Positions 18,860-26,763 of a DNA stretch of 64,000 nt are shown piece by piece. Where the stretch lies: NCBI GenBank assembly GCA_001270045.2, contig DF970666.1, positions 124,001-188,000 of the forward strand. The letters run 5' to 3'. Each line of letters opens with the position of its first letter. Position 1 is the first letter of the stretch. The notes under the pieces were generated by a model that was not told the origin of the DNA, made no database searches, and worked only from the letters and a program-made list of their open reading frames with translations. This stretch comes from Bacteroidales bacterium 6E. Lineage in GTDB: Bacteria > Bacteroidota > Bacteroidia > Bacteroidales > Prolixibacteraceae. The translations under genes were made by a program, and so were the position numbers.

Positions 18860-18889
18860 TTGGTAATATCGGCAAAGTATTTATCTTTG
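18860..18889 (+). promoter_or_regulatory. Promoter of tRNA-His
   Basis: TTG at 18860-18862 and TATCTTTG at 18882-18889, separated by 19 bases, match both boxes of the Bacteroidota housekeeping promoter. The tRNA begins 19 bases after the -7 box. Confidence 0.65.
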
Positions 18890-18907
18890 CCACCGCAAAA
18901 TTTACAT

Positions 18908-18982
18908 GGTGGATGTAGCTCAGTAGGTTAGAGCGTCGGATTGTGGTTCCGAAGGTCGCCGGTTCGAGCCCGGTCTTCCACC
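18908..18982 (+). tRNA. tRNA-His (GTG)
   Basis: A complete cloverleaf can be drawn: acceptor GTGGATG/CTTCCAC, D stem GCTC/GAGC, anticodon stem TCGGA/TCCGA with loop TTGTGGT and anticodon GTG at 18943-18945, and T arm GCCGG-TTCGAGC-CCGGT. G18908 opposite C18982 is the extra G-1:C73 pair of histidine tRNAs. Position 6:67 is a T-T mismatch. CCA is not encoded. Confidence 0.95.
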
Positions 18983-18986
18983 CAAA

Positions 18987-19021
18987 AAAATAGCTGGCTT
19001 GTGGCCAGCTATTTTGTTTTT
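18987..19021 (+). terminator. Terminator of tRNA-His
   Basis: AAAATAGCTGGC pairs with GCCAGCTATTTT around a 5-base loop, followed by GTTTTT. Confidence 0.75.
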
Positions 19022-19100
19022 GATAGGATGACATCTTTTACGAAGAGGTCCTCAACGAAAAAGATGTCATCCTATCAACGAAAAAGATGTCATCTTGTCA
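19020..19100. repeat. Large inverted repeat plus third arm copy between tRNA-His and the PepSY-like gene
   Basis: Perfect 20-base arms at 19020-19039 and 19059-19078 (GATAGGATGACATC core) flank a loop holding the palindrome GAGGTCCTC. A third, slightly changed copy of the right arm (AAAAGATGTCATCTTGTCA) follows directly at 19082-19100 and overlaps the stop codon of the gene at 19098. Confidence 0.75.
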
Positions 19101-19496
19101 AAGTTTTCTCTTTTCAAGTACGGTCCCGTTTTCCTCAAGGAGGAGGGAGTACCGGTCGAGCATGCCGTCGCGTGCAATGATTTCATAATAGATCTTACCC
19201 TGCCGGTCAATTTCAATCAGGTTCATCAATTCTCCGACGGCAGATGCCTGAGCGGCAACGGGAGGAGTCACCAGGCTCAGGTCAAGATTGAATTTCTGTT
19301 CCAGTAATACGCCACTGGCTGAAAAAATGGCTATGATTTCGGTATTCTCTTTATAAAACACCGCTTCGTAATTTTCATTTTCCTTTAGCCATTCGATGTT
19401 CAATGACTCCCCATATTGTGCCACAAAGGCATCCAGCACTGCTTTGGGCGGGTTTTTCCTACCGGCATGAAATATGTGTTGTAATATCCTATGCAT
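19098..19496 (-). CDS. PepSY-like periplasmic or cytosolic small protein
   Basis: This 132-residue protein has the pattern of the PepSY-like / beta-lactamase-inhibitor-like family: KAVLDAFVAQYGESLNIEWLKE, YEAVFYKENTEIIAIFSASG, and a second weaker repeat YYEIIARDGMLDRYSLLLEENG. It lacks an obvious signal peptide, unlike most members. It begins 54 bases after the sigma-factor gene and is probably read with it, so it could modulate that regulator; this is inference from position. Its stop overlaps the repeated arm described above. Confidence 0.55.
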   Translation of the reverse strand: MHRILQHIFHAGRKNPPKAVLDAFVAQYGESLNIEWLKENENYEAVFYKENTEIIAIFSASGVLLEQKFNLDLSLVTPPVAAQASAVGELMNLIEIDRQGKIYYEIIARDGMLDRYSLLLEENGTVLEKRKL

Positions 19497-19550
19497 TTGT
19501 TTTTCTTGTATAGACGTTGAAAACCTTGGATGTAACGGAGAATCTGAGGT

Positions 19551-20114
19551 TTAATCCTGAAAATGTTTTTTGTAAAAGAAAATGATACGCGTCCTGGCCC
19601 GTTTCAGACGCATCTTCACTGCATCTTCGCTGATTCGGAGGGTTGAGGTGATCTGTTTGAGTGAGAGATCATCCTGGTATTTCATCAGGATCAGCGCCTT
19701 TTCCTCGGGGTGAATCATCTCCAATATTTTCAGAAGGTTCTCATAGGTAACACCCGAAAGGTCCTCTTCGGCTTCATCCGGGATTTCCGGGATGTCGTTG
19801 TTTTTGTTCCACTCGGGGTAATGGAGTTTCTTTTGGAACCTTAAATAATCGATACAATAGTTGTAGGTTATTGAGTATACCCACGAAGAAAATGTTGCGT
19901 TTCCCTTGAATCCAGGCAACTTTTCATAAATCCTGGAGAGAATGTCGTTGGTAAACTCCTCTGATTTTACACGGTCCTTAATAAAACCAAAGACTTTGTC
20001 ATTGATTTTATGATGGTACCTGTGGTGCAGAACGGCAAATAATTCAGGAGCCTCACCTGATATGATCCGTTTTGCTAAATCCTCGTCTTTGAGATGGTTA
20101 TACGTCTCCTTCAC
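19551..20114 (-). CDS. ECF-type RNA polymerase sigma factor
   Basis: This 187-residue protein has region 2 (about 20-95, with NDILSRIYEKLPGFKGNATFSSWVYSI and YNYCIDYLR) and region 4 (about 125-180, with EKALILMKYQDDLSLKQI and ISEDAVKMRLKRARTRI). The start is GTG at 20114; no ATG is available before region 2. No FecR-type anti-sigma gene follows. A helical lipoprotein and two L,D-transpeptidases diverge from it, so envelope genes are possible targets (inference). Confidence 0.88.
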   Translation of the reverse strand: MKETYNHLKDEDLAKRIISGEAPELFAVLHHRYHHKINDKVFGFIKDRVKSEEFTNDILSRIYEKLPGFKGNATFSSWVYSITYNYCIDYLRFQKKLHYPEWNKNNDIPEIPDEAEEDLSGVTYENLLKILEMIHPEEKALILMKYQDDLSLKQITSTLRISEDAVKMRLKRARTRIIFFYKKHFQD

Positions 20115-20266
20115 CCGTCGAATTCAATTTTTGAGCAATTTTTCTATTTTTTTTTCGTTCCTTCAGTTACTTCTGAAAATTGTCACGTCTAAATGACAAA
20201 ATCAAACGGAAGATAAAATGTCTGTGAATCATTCCACTCTCCCGCTTGAAAAACAAAAAGGTAAAA

Positions 20267-20299
20267 CAAAAATAATTTTTAATTGGTATGAAAAACAAA
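20267..20299 (-). promoter_or_regulatory. Candidate promoter of the sigma-factor gene
   Basis: On the minus strand TTTG at 20296-20299 and TATTTTTG at 20267-20274 are 21 bases apart. The promoter overlaps the first codons of the divergent lipoprotein gene and would give a leader of about 145 bases. Confidence 0.35.
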
Positions 20300-20884
20300 A
20301 TTGCACTTGCTTTTGTAATGTTGAGCGCCGTTGTACTGCTGAGCAGTTGTTCTAAAGTTCCCCAGGCTGAACTGGATGCAGCAAAAGCTGCCATCGAGGA
20401 AGCCCGTACTCTTCAGGCTGACCTTTATTTACCGGCTGAATTCAATGCTATCCAGGATTCTATGAATTCAATTAACGCAGCTATTGAAGCCAATAAAGGT
20501 AAAATGTTCGCCAATTTCAGCGAAGTAAAAACCAAATTGGCCCAGGTATCTGAACTGACAGCTGCACTGAAGGCCAATACTGAAACCCGCAAAGCCGAAG
20601 TTCAGGCTGAAGTTGATGCAGTTATGACTGAAGTGAACACCCTGATCAGCGATGCCAAGACATTGGTTGCTTCCGCACCCAAAGGTAAAGAAGGAAAAGC
20701 TGCCGTTGACGCTATCTCTACCGAGATTGCCGCAGTTGAAGCTTCAGCCGCTGAAGCCACCACATTGGTTGAGCAGGGCAAATGGATCGAAGCTCTTGAC
20801 AAATTGAATGCTGCTAAAGAAAAAGTTACCGCAGTAAAAACTGAGCTCGAAACAGTGATCGCTAAATTCACAGGCAAAAGATAA
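20288..20884 (+). CDS. Helical (DUF4398-like) lipoprotein
   Basis: This 198-residue protein has a signal ending in LLSSC (Cys about 21) and is otherwise almost wholly helical and alanine-rich with heptad-like spacing, so a coiled-coil or three-helix rod is likely. Residues about 29-85 (A..EARTLQADLYLPAEF...) resemble the periplasmic stalk of the L,D-transpeptidase encoded next (SAARDAQAEKYVPREY). A terminator at 20918 separates the two genes. It may be an outer-membrane or wall-associated lipoprotein, comparable in form to Lpp; that role is inference. Confidence 0.7.
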   Translation: MKNKIALAFVMLSAVVLLSSCSKVPQAELDAAKAAIEEARTLQADLYLPAEFNAIQDSMNSINAAIEANKGKMFANFSEVKTKLAQVSELTAALKANTETRKAEVQAEVDAVMTEVNTLISDAKTLVASAPKGKEGKAAVDAISTEIAAVEASAAEATTLVEQGKWIEALDKLNAAKEKVTAVKTELETVIAKFTGKR

Positions 20885-20917
20885 TCTTATTTGATTTTTG
20901 TTTGTTTCATTGGTGTT

Positions 20918-20948
20918 CCCCGGAGGACGATTCTCCGGGGATTTTTTT
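20918..20948 (+). terminator. Terminator after the helical lipoprotein gene
   Basis: CCCCGGAG pairs with CTCCGGGG around a 7-base loop and is followed by ATTTTTTT. It ends only 12 bases before the next start, so the transpeptidase gene depends on read-through or an internal promoter. Confidence 0.8.
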
Positions 20949-20959
20949 AAATTATTCGG

Positions 20960-22093
20960 ATGGTCAGGCGTAGAAAACTGAAACGTTGGGTGAAATATTT
21001 TTTGATTCCAGGGTTTTTGCTGGGATTGATTGTTGCGTTGTTAATCTTTATCACTCCTGAATCACCCGAACCCGACATCAGATTAGCACGCGAGAATTTA
21101 TCGGCGGCTCGTGATGCCCAGGCCGAGAAATATGTCCCCCGCGAATATGCAAAGGCATCTATGCTGTATGACTCAGCCATGGTTTTGTGGAAACAGGAGA
21201 ATGAGAGGCTGTTCTTTTTAAGAGATTATAAGTCCGTTTCCAAGATGGCTTCCCAATCCTCCGAAATCTCCCAAAATGCAGTATCAAAAGCTACCCATAG
21301 CGCCCGTACCGCACACCATGAAACAGCGGAATCACTTGAAAACCTAGTCAGTAAAATAAGGCGGTTTGAAAAGGTTTATGGTCAGTTACCATTGGCAGAC
21401 CGGATCAGGGACCAATTCAACCAGTCAAAACTGATTGTTGAAGAGATTCGGATTGCCCGGGGAAAGCGCGATTTCCATAAGGCATCCGAATTATTGAAAA
21501 GGGCCGGATCACTGATTGACAACAGTGAAAAGGGTGCCTCTGATATGTTGAAGGAGTTCTTCAGTCACTTCCATGACTGGGAATCATTATTTAAGAAAAG
21601 CATTGAAACCTCAGCCCGTAATAATTCGGTGCTGATCGTTGTTGACAAAATGGCCCACGAATTGTTATTATACCGTGATGGCAAAGTGAGGTCGACATTC
21701 AAAGCCGAATTTGGGCCTAGATGGATGGGTGACAAAAACCATCAGGGCGATGAGGGCACCCCGGAAGGTTCATACCTGGTGACCAAAAAGAAGGAAAGAA
21801 GACAAACCCGTTATTACAAGGCTCTGCTGATTAATTATCCCAATAATGAGGATATGGCACGCTACCGCAAGAATGTCGCCGCCGGAAAGATACCGCGCAA
21901 CATAGATGTGGGTGGACTGATCGAGATTCATGGCCATGGTGGCCAGGGATTCAATTGGACCAACGGATGCGTGGCATTAAGCGATCGCGACATGGATGTA
22001 GTATATCGGAATGCATCGGTCAATACCCCTGTGGTGATCATCGGTTCACGACTGACGATGGAAGATTGGATCGATTTGAAACTGGCCGAATAG
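20960..22093 (+). CDS. Membrane-anchored L,D-transpeptidase with helical stalk
   Basis: This 377-residue protein has a basic N-terminus, one membrane segment (YFLIPGFLLGLIVALLIFI), a helical stalk about 40-200 that resembles the preceding lipoprotein, and a YkuD domain about 225-370. The catalytic region reads EIHGHGGQGFNWTNGCVALS: the Cys and distal His are present, while the residue two before the Cys is Asn instead of the His of the usual HGC. TNGC or TDGC variants are common in this branch. It should crosslink peptidoglycan or attach proteins to it from the periplasmic side. Confidence 0.82.
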   Translation: MVRRRKLKRWVKYFLIPGFLLGLIVALLIFITPESPEPDIRLARENLSAARDAQAEKYVPREYAKASMLYDSAMVLWKQENERLFFLRDYKSVSKMASQSSEISQNAVSKATHSARTAHHETAESLENLVSKIRRFEKVYGQLPLADRIRDQFNQSKLIVEEIRIARGKRDFHKASELLKRAGSLIDNSEKGASDMLKEFFSHFHDWESLFKKSIETSARNNSVLIVVDKMAHELLLYRDGKVRSTFKAEFGPRWMGDKNHQGDEGTPEGSYLVTKKKERRQTRYYKALLINYPNNEDMARYRKNVAAGKIPRNIDVGGLIEIHGHGGQGFNWTNGCVALSDRDMDVVYRNASVNTPVVIIGSRLTMEDWIDLKLAE

Positions 22094-22204
22094 TATCTCC
22101 CGTATAATGGGCAGATCAATCAAGTCCTTGAAAGCCTTAATGGCTGGCCATGTTAAACAGGGAGATTAGAATGGAAAGAATTTTCAGACAATATATATAA
22201 TACC

Positions 22205-22936
22205 ATGACAGAAATAGATGGACAAACCGGAACCCCAACTGGTGCAGTTCCGGAAAATCAGGGAAATCGATGGGTCAACACATTAAAAGTGTGGATAAAA
22301 AGGTTGACGGTTCCGTTTCTATACATCCTTTTTGTTCCGTTTCTCCTCATTATCACACCGGCATTGGCCGAACTGCTGATCCCGGCAAACAAGGTCAGAC
22401 ACGCTGACGTAGTCGATCCGGGTGCTGAAAAGCGCATCAAAAATCTCCAGACACAGGTAAAAAACCTCGAGCGTCGTATCGAACGACTAACCCCGGGAAA
22501 TGCTTATCTAGTGGTCAATACTACAGAAAACCGTTTCATGCTCTATAAAAACCGTCAGATGATCCGCGAAGGACTCTGTTCGACAGGCAGCATGATCAGT
22601 CTGGAGGGAGAGGGTGACCAGAAATGGTTCTTTAGGACTCCCCGTGGCGATTACAGGGTGCAGGGAAAAATTGAGAATCCTGTATGGCGCAGACCCGATT
22701 GGGCTTTTATTGAAGAGGGACTGCCCGTTCCTCCCGGTGATCATCCATCGCGCTATGAGCGTGGAGTGCTAGGTGACTATGCCCTTACCCTGGGAGATGG
22801 GTACATGATACACGGAACTCTTTATCAGCGTTTTATCGGACTTCCTGTCACGCACGGTTGTATCCGTATGTTGGACGATGACCTGAAGGTGGTATTCGAA
22901 ACCCTTCCTGCAGGGGCCAAAGTGTTCATTTACTAA
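22205..22936 (+). CDS. Second membrane-anchored L,D-transpeptidase
   Basis: This 243-residue protein has a cytosolic tail, a membrane segment near 36-58, a short coiled coil (RIKNLQTQVKNLERRIERL) and a YkuD domain from about 98. The active site is canonical: YMIHGTLYQR then GLPVTHGCIRMLDDDL. It is about 110 residues shorter than its neighbour because the long stalk is missing. The gene follows the first transpeptidase by 111 bases and precedes the unknown membrane protein by 16. Two enzymes of the same class in one cluster suggest different acceptors or cell-cycle timing. Confidence 0.85.
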   Translation: MTEIDGQTGTPTGAVPENQGNRWVNTLKVWIKRLTVPFLYILFVPFLLIITPALAELLIPANKVRHADVVDPGAEKRIKNLQTQVKNLERRIERLTPGNAYLVVNTTENRFMLYKNRQMIREGLCSTGSMISLEGEGDQKWFFRTPRGDYRVQGKIENPVWRRPDWAFIEEGLPVPPGDHPSRYERGVLGDYALTLGDGYMIHGTLYQRFIGLPVTHGCIRMLDDDLKVVFETLPAGAKVFIY

Positions 22937-22952
22937 CCTGAACCTTCTGAAA

Positions 22953-23723
22953 ATGAATAAAGAAAAGAATAGTTTTTTGCGAATAACATTTGGACGGATA
23001 ATCCCTTTCATCCTGCTTACATATTTTGTTTATTATACAGTTTTCTATACCGTGGCCATCCGCAGCCAGCTGAAAGAATGGAACTCCGTTGAATCGGCCG
23101 ATACAATCCGGTACACTGAAGAGGAATGGCAATTGATCAGGAACAAGACCTTTCTGGATGCCCGTCTTGTAATGTCTGCGTCTGATTCAATCGGCATGAC
23201 CATCAACCTTCGCGACAGCCTGGTTCAACTTGAGATGAAAGGAGTGGTTCTAAGGCAGGTAAAATTTGACAAGTTTGAAATGTCACGTTTTTATAAAGGA
23301 CTTACACCGGTTGCCTATGCTAACCATTTTTCAACTCCGTTTACGATCGGAGAGATAGAAGGATCGATCGTGAAAGAGCCCATAACAGTCAGGAAGGTAC
23401 CCAAGGACACCATTGAAGCGGCACAAAATGAGGTGAAAGTGGACACCACCGGTGTTGAGTTTGTCGAGTGGCATTTTACGCTCGACAGTGCCTTAATGGT
23501 GAGTTTTGTGCAATCTGACCAGTTAAATGGACCTGTTACGCTTGCCACCCTGAAATATCGTTTCAGACGGCATCTGAAGACATTGATCGAGACCAACCGG
23601 TCAACACTTCGTTTCCGGAAGCCGGACCTCTATCCCGAGATGACTATCTTTATTCCGGCCAATGAAGCGAAATCGTTTTACCGGGCTCTTCCGCCCAGAG
23701 GACAGGTGGTTCTTAAACTATAA
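22953..23723 (+). CDS. Unknown single-pass membrane protein of the transpeptidase cluster
   Basis: This 256-residue protein has one N-terminal membrane segment (ITFGRIIPFILLTYFVYYTV) and a mixed alpha/beta periplasmic domain with no motif I recognise. Residues about 65-85 (ARLVMSASDSIGMTINLRDS) and the C-terminal MTIFIPANEAKSFYRALPP look structured. It begins 16 bases after the second L,D-transpeptidase and is followed by a strong hairpin, so it is the last gene of that operon. A role as partner or regulator of the enzymes is inference. Confidence 0.7.
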   Translation: MNKEKNSFLRITFGRIIPFILLTYFVYYTVFYTVAIRSQLKEWNSVESADTIRYTEEEWQLIRNKTFLDARLVMSASDSIGMTINLRDSLVQLEMKGVVLRQVKFDKFEMSRFYKGLTPVAYANHFSTPFTIGEIEGSIVKEPITVRKVPKDTIEAAQNEVKVDTTGVEFVEWHFTLDSALMVSFVQSDQLNGPVTLATLKYRFRRHLKTLIETNRSTLRFRKPDLYPEMTIFIPANEAKSFYRALPPRGQVVLKL

Positions 23724-23730
23724 TATTTAT

Positions 23731-23766
23731 AATAAGCTGGCCGAGGACCAGCTTATTAACTTTTCA
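23731..23766 (+). terminator. Terminator of the L,D-transpeptidase operon
   Basis: AATAAGCTGG pairs perfectly with CCAGCTTATT around a 7-base loop and is followed by AACTTTTC, a weak T run. Confidence 0.6.
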
Positions 23767-23811
23767 ATTCATGTCACGAAGGGTGCTACAGTCAACCCTA
23801 ATGACATAATC

Positions 23812-23853
23812 AAAAAAAAAGCCTGTTAAGCAATTTAGCTTAACAGGCTTTTT
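23812..23853. terminator. Bidirectional terminator
   Basis: GCCTGTTAAGC pairs with GCTTAACAGGC, with an A run on the left and a T run on the right. It can serve the transpeptidase operon on the plus strand and the small gene at 23868 on the minus strand. Confidence 0.8.
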
Positions 23854-23867
23854 GATCCCCCGGGCTA

Positions 23868-23969
23868 TCACATATACATCATGATGATTATCAAAAGAAG
23901 AATCAAAATCATTCCAATTATAAACGCCGTCAGGTTTCCTTTCTTTTGTACTTGTTTCGATTTGTCCAT
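23868..23969 (-). CDS. Candidate 33-residue single-pass membrane peptide
   Basis: An ATG at 23969 opens a 33-codon frame ending in TGA at 23868-23870. The product has a basic start, MDKSKQVQKKGN, followed by one continuous hydrophobic segment (AFIIGMILILLLIIIMMYM). The frame ends 15 bases before the bidirectional terminator, which would fit a short transcript. No -7 box was recognised. The charge-then-membrane arrangement is unlikely by chance but the frame is short; no function can be assigned. Confidence 0.45.
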   Translation of the reverse strand: MDKSKQVQKKGNLTAFIIGMILILLLIIIMMYM

Positions 23970-24273
23970 GATGATTACTTTTTGCAGTTTATACTCGTTC
24001 TGAATAGCTGTTCTAATTCTTTTAAAGTCAGTCAAATGAGAGCATGCTACCGATGATCATCTCCCTATTTCCATTCAAATATACAGACGGATATCATACA
24101 TTCAGCCCGAAATTAATATTAATTTTATTCTTTAGAATCAGTATATATTAGCGTGGTCGGAATTTGGGATATATTCATCTAAGTGATTGAAATATAGTAT
24201 AATATGCTGACTTCTTCTTTCTTTTTGTGTTGTACAATATAATATCTTGAATTAATATATCTAGATAATTAGA
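23970..24273. other. AT-rich intergenic region before the octahaem cytochrome gene
   Basis: About 300 bases without a convincing frame. The right half is very AT-rich and leads into the promoter at 24274. No RNA gene or riboswitch was recognised. Confidence 0.5.
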
Positions 24274-24281
24274 TATTTTTG
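24274..24281 (+). promoter_or_regulatory. -7 promoter box of the cytochrome/sulfur-transport operon
   Basis: TATTTTTG fits TAnnTTTG; a CTTG lies 24 bases upstream, slightly too far for the usual -33 spacing. The leader to ATG 24355 would be about 67 bases. Confidence 0.4.
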
Positions 24282-24354
24282 CATCGATGATTTGAGCCAT
24301 TTGTTCGAATCGGTGACATTAACTATAAGAAGCTTTATATTAACACATTATGAT

Positions 24355-25965
24355 ATGAAGAGAGCTATAATAAGTATCATTTTACTGTCTGTTTTCGTCC
24401 TTGTATTGATCAATATTTTCACTACGGAGGATGAATATTACAACCTGAAGCTTGAGAAACTCAAGCAGGAGTATGCCATCAAACCAGTGCCATCGGTTGA
24501 CCACAGCAAATTACCTGCACTCCAGAAGGAATTTGCCACCCCGCAGGATGTCACTGAAGCCTGCATCGGTTGCCATACCGAACGTCACAAAGAGATCATG
24601 AATTCGGCGCACTGGAACTGGGAACGGGTTTCCTACATTGAGGGTAGGGGTGTGGCCGCCGCCGGAAAGAAAAATGTACTCAACAACTTCTGTCTGGGTG
24701 CCCAGTCGAACGAGCTGAGTTGTGCCAAATGCCATATTGGTTATGGCATGACCAATGACCACTACGACTTCGCCAATGCCCGAAATGTCGACTGTATGGT
24801 TTGCCACGACAACAGCGAGGAGTATCGCAAGGGATCATCCATGGCCGGTTACCCCGATCGTAGCGTAAACCTTACCAAGGTAGCCCAGAGTGTGGGGGCT
24901 CCGGGCAGGATCAACTGCGGAAGCTGTCACTTCTACAGTGGAGGAGGGAACAATGTCAAGCATGGTGACCTGGAAGAGGCACAGTTATCGAGCGACCGTG
25001 ATCTCGATGTACACATGGCTTCCAATGGAATGAACATGTCGTGTGTTGAGTGCCACACCGCCGAGAATCACCAGATCAAAGGCCGCCTCTATTCGGTATC
25101 ATCCACTAACACCAACCGGGCCACCTGTGAACAGTGCCATTCCGGAACCCCCCATTTCGATGATATCCTGAACCGACATGGCGCCAAAGTCTCTTGCCAG
25201 GCCTGTCATATTCCCGTTTATGCAAAGGCCAATGCCACCAAAATGTCGTGGCACTGGTCAGATGCCGGTAAGCTGCGCGACGGCCAGCCTTATCAGGAAT
25301 TTAATGCCGACAGCACCCAGGAATACCAATCGATTAAAGGAACTTTTACCTGGGCAAAGAACGTGAAACCCGACTATGTTTGGTTCAACGGGACTGCTGA
25401 CCATTACCTTTTGGGTGACACAATTAAATCGGCACCGGTGCAGATGAATACCCTCTATGGCTCACACGATGATCCTGAATCGAAGATCGTGCCGGTGAAG
25501 ATCCACAGGGGAGACCAGATTTATGATACGAAATACAAAACGATGATCCAGCCAAAAGTTTTTGCCCTCGAAAAGGGAGACAGTGCCTTTTGGATGGATT
25601 TCAACTGGGAGACTGCCGCTGCTGCGGGTATGAAAGCGGTAGGTTTGCCTTTCAGCGGAGAATATGACTTTGTTGAAACCGAAATGTACTGGCCCATCAA
25701 CCATATGGTGGCCCCCAAAGACCAGGCAGTTGGATGCGCCGAATGCCATACCCGAGACAATGGACGTCTTGCAAACCTGGCTGGCTTTTACCTGCCTGGC
25801 CGTGATTACAACAAAGGGCTCGACTGGTTTGGCATCCTTGCATTTTTCGGTGCCCTGGGTGGTGTGATCATCCATGCGGTAATCCGAATCATAATTTCGA
25901 TTCGCAAAAAGGATTACGAAATGGATGTCATCGATTTTGAAAAGAATCACCCAGACCTTAATTAA
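24355..25965 (+). CDS. Octahaem c-type cytochrome, tetrathionate-reductase (OTR) family
   Basis: From ATG 24355 the protein has 536 residues, an N-terminal membrane segment (AIISIILLSVFVLVLINIF) and a C-terminal one (FGILAFFGALGGVIIHAVI). Eight CxxCH haem sites lie near 70, 123, 147, 178, 220, 248, 271 and 441; the long gap before the last is characteristic of octahaem OTR-type proteins, which reduce tetrathionate, nitrite or hydroxylamine in vitro. It heads an operon with a cytochrome b and two YeeE/YedE transporters, which favours a sulfur compound as substrate. The upstream 63 bases of open frame are not needed: the signal-anchor begins at this ATG. Confidence 0.85.
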   Translation: MKRAIISIILLSVFVLVLINIFTTEDEYYNLKLEKLKQEYAIKPVPSVDHSKLPALQKEFATPQDVTEACIGCHTERHKEIMNSAHWNWERVSYIEGRGVAAAGKKNVLNNFCLGAQSNELSCAKCHIGYGMTNDHYDFANARNVDCMVCHDNSEEYRKGSSMAGYPDRSVNLTKVAQSVGAPGRINCGSCHFYSGGGNNVKHGDLEEAQLSSDRDLDVHMASNGMNMSCVECHTAENHQIKGRLYSVSSTNTNRATCEQCHSGTPHFDDILNRHGAKVSCQACHIPVYAKANATKMSWHWSDAGKLRDGQPYQEFNADSTQEYQSIKGTFTWAKNVKPDYVWFNGTADHYLLGDTIKSAPVQMNTLYGSHDDPESKIVPVKIHRGDQIYDTKYKTMIQPKVFALEKGDSAFWMDFNWETAAAAGMKAVGLPFSGEYDFVETEMYWPINHMVAPKDQAVGCAECHTRDNGRLANLAGFYLPGRDYNKGLDWFGILAFFGALGGVIIHAVIRIIISIRKKDYEMDVIDFEKNHPDLN

Positions 25966-26079
25966 AAGAATTTACATCCCTTAATGGTATTGGACGCACA
26001 ACTGGATTTGAAGGGAAAACAAATCAGCAATACTTCTGGATAATCAAAGGGAATAACCAAAATTGAAAACACTGATTCC

Positions 26080-26724
26080 ATGAGAAGAGTATATGTTTAT
26101 AAGGGTTTTGAACGCTTCTGGCACTGGTCGCAGGCTTCACTGATCATTTTTCTTGCCCTGACCGGCTTTGAAGTTCACGGAACATTTGACATCCTGGGCT
26201 TTGAATATGCAGCACGTTACCATCGCGTCGCTTCCTGGATGCTGATTGGCCTGATCGTTTTTGCCATCTTCTGGCACTTTGTGACCGGTGAGTGGAAACA
26301 ATACATACCCACTACCAAAAACCTGATGGACCAGATCCGCTTTTATTCATATGGAATGTTCAAGGGAGAAAAACACCCGACCAACAAGACGGAGGTGAAA
26401 AAGTTGAATCCCCTCCAGCGTTTGGTTTATCTTGGCTTTAAGCTTGTGCTGATCCCCGTGACTGTCATTTCGGGAATCTTATATATGTTCCACAAGACCA
26501 TCGACCGTAACGACATTGTCGTGATCAATGAGTTCAGCCTTGAAAGCCTGGCTTTTTGGCATACATTGGGAGCCTTCCTCCTCATGATATTCCTTGTCAT
26601 CCATGTATATATGACTACCACCGGGCATACCCCTACTTCCAATATCCAGGCGATGATTACGGGTTACGAAGACCTGGAAGATGAGGAGGACAAGACAACC
26701 GAAAAATCCGGCACGCCGGAATAA
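26080..26724 (+). CDS. Membrane cytochrome b561-type subunit
   Basis: This 214-residue protein has four membrane segments and the paired histidines of di-haem cytochrome b subunits: FERFWHWSQASLIIFLALTGF, YHRVASWMLIGLIVFAIFWHF, SLESLAFWHTLGAFLLMIFLVIHVYM. The C-terminus is acidic. It resembles hydrogenase / thiosulfate-reductase cytochrome b (PhsC-like) proteins that pass quinol electrons to a periplasmic partner, here most likely the octahaem cytochrome encoded 114 bases upstream. Confidence 0.85.
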   Translation: MRRVYVYKGFERFWHWSQASLIIFLALTGFEVHGTFDILGFEYAARYHRVASWMLIGLIVFAIFWHFVTGEWKQYIPTTKNLMDQIRFYSYGMFKGEKHPTNKTEVKKLNPLQRLVYLGFKLVLIPVTVISGILYMFHKTIDRNDIVVINEFSLESLAFWHTLGAFLLMIFLVIHVYMTTTGHTPTSNIQAMITGYEDLEDEEDKTTEKSGTPE

Positions 26725-26763
26725 ATTCTAATACTGTTGAATAACGAAAAAATACAATTGGAT

